From the NCBI GenBank assembly GCA_026391695.1, contig JAPLDP010000021.1, forward strand, positions 1-64,000: 64,000 nt of DNA, in the 5' to 3' direction. The DNA is from Bacteroidota bacterium. Its GTDB lineage: Bacteria; Bacteroidota; Bacteroidia; Bacteroidales; JAGONC01. Under the pieces are notes generated by a model, which had not been told where the DNA came from, did not search any database, and saw only the letters and a program-made list of their open reading frames with translations. Each line of letters opens with the position of its first letter. Positions within the stretch are counted from its first letter, which is position 1. The position numbers and the translations under genes are program-made. This document shows positions 63,244 through 64,000 of the stretch, in pieces.

Positions 63244-63592
63244 GATGAGATTATAGGTTCACAAGTCCTCGGGTCTGCAGGTTAAGCGAGGCGAAGCCGA
63301 GCGAAATCCCGACGAAGTCGGGATCGCAGATCCGCACGTCTGTGGATGGCGACTTCCGCAGTGTTCTCTCCATAAAATTTTATCATTGATTATTAACGTT
63401 TTACGAAATATTTTTCATTTTGTTGATAAATATTTCATTTTTCACCCCGACCTTTTAGGGTGTTTTGGTATAAATAAATACTTAGGGTGATAGTTTGGGT
63501 GAAAATAATTATACATCAAATTTGATTTTTTTAAATATATTTTGTATCTTCGGAACTCATTTCAAGTGTATACCTTCCAATCCCTTGCAACT
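63244..63592. other. Intergenic region with hairpin and promoter of the last gene
   Basis: ATCCCGAC (63306-63313) pairs with GTCGGGAT (63317-63324) around GAA, a probable terminator or palindromic repeat after hldD. The rest is very AT-rich. Near its end a TTTG (63521-63524) and TATCTTCG (63545-63552) lie 20 bp apart, close to the Bacteroidota promoter consensus, 40 bp before the final gene. Confidence 0.45.
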
Positions 63593-64000
63593 ATGAAACA
63601 AATAATCCATCTGAGAGATCAGAGTTTCGGCATATTACTTTTTTGTTGCATTTCTCTGATATTTGATTGTTCTTTTTTATCGGCAGGCAACAGGCTACCG
63701 CATGGTATGAACAGCCCAACTACCTCCGTTTCAAAAAATCCGTTCATAATTGAACCGGAATCATTTACAGCCCTCGGGGGTAATAGCACCATTACCGGGC
63801 ATGTTTATATATATGGTAGTGATTCCATTCCTATTCATGACGCCACAATCACTATCACGGATGGGTCTTATACCTATTCTGGCATAACAGACTTCTATGG
63901 ATTTTATCTGATTAATTCCATTGAAGCGGGAACGTATACCCTTACGGCGGAAGCCGATGGATATGTAACACAGACCATTGAAGATGTTGTCGTCGGCTCC
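63593..64000 (+). CDS. Secreted protein with carboxypeptidase-regulatory-like domain (cut by window end)
   Basis: The frame is open from ATG 63593 to the window edge, 136 codons. A signal-peptide-like segment (FGILLFCCISLIFDCSFLSAG, about 12-32, given in two pieces: FGILLFCCIS and LIFDCSFLSAG) is followed by a linker and a CarboxypepD_reg-like beta sandwich: STITGHVYIYGSDSIPIHDA, then TITDGSYTYSGITD, then FYGFYLINSIEAGTYTLTAE and ADGYVTQTIEDV. Such domains begin many large T9SS proteins and TonB receptors. The function cannot be judged from this part. Confidence 0.75.
   Translation, partial: MKQIIHLRDQSFGILLFCCISLIFDCSFLSAGNRLPHGMNSPTTSVSKNPFIIEPESFTALGGNSTITGHVYIYGSDSIPIHDATITITDGSYTYSGITDFYGFYLINSIEAGTYTLTAEADGYVTQTIEDVVVGS

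Overview
The window looks like a chromosomal segment of a Bacteroidota bacterium, probably an uncultured or anaerobic member of Bacteroidales. The signs are type IX secretion C-terminal sorting domains on three proteins, TonB-dependent receptors with STN and CarboxypepD_reg-like domains, a DUF4249 lipoprotein, LytS/LytTR signalling, many genes without a clear Shine-Dalgarno, and several -7 boxes of the Bacteroidota form TAnnTTTG. No rRNA, CRISPR array, prophage or complete insertion sequence was seen. The assignment rests on gene content and was not tested by phylogeny.

Layout. 0.1-6.7 kb: an AAA/DUF4143 ATPase behind a 15-bp inverted repeat, an MscS-type channel, a two-gene envelope operon (LTA-synthase-like sulfatase fold plus YegS/DagK lipid kinase), and a lipoprotein. 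6.9-9.7 kb: citrate lyase as a CitD-CitE fusion plus CitF, without the accessory genes. 9.7-19.1 kb: a LytTR response regulator and LytS-type kinase, divergent from a lipoprotein, an STN-TonB receptor, a DUF4249 lipoprotein and a second outer-membrane barrel; four of these proteins share Pro/Gly/Met-rich stretches. 19.2-29.5 kb: a GT4 glycosyltransferase, an RDD protein, an alpha-2-macroglobulin interrupted by one in-frame stop, a 14-repeat YCF48-like secreted protein and a rubrerythrin-like protein. 29.6-34.7 kb: an operon of an AmgK-like sugar kinase fused to a RapZ C-terminal domain, a MurU-like nucleotidyltransferase and an AddB-like nuclease. 34.7-40.1 kb: an AmmeMemoRadiSam locus in which the Memo-AMMECR1 fusion is a predicted lipoprotein, the radical SAM enzyme has a Tat-like leader and a polytopic spermidine-synthase-like protein lies between them, followed by a NifX-like protein. 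40.5-44.8 kb: a small membrane protein, a secreted endonuclease I with an SH3 domain, tRNA-Asp with an inverted partial copy, a BglII-like restriction enzyme with an MT-A70 methyltransferase, and dispersed palindromic repeats. 44.9-48.2 kb: an ECF nickel/cobalt transporter behind NikR, with two candidate NikR operators of the same 28-bp layout. 48.9-55.1 kb: an RND efflux operon and a REP-type Y1 transposase. 55.1-60.7 kb: a TylF-like methyltransferase and two tandem paralogous secreted serine proteases with PKD domains. 60.8-64 kb: an MFS transporter, HldD, and the start of a secreted carboxypeptidase-regulatory-like protein cut by the window end.

The most promising lead is the envelope-located AmmeMemoRadiSam locus with its divergent spermidine-synthase-like membrane partner. 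After it come the two-component/TonB locus with shared Pro/Gly/Met-rich segments, the AmgK-RapZ fusion, and the NikR regulon, where operator, promoter and structural genes can all be read from the sequence.
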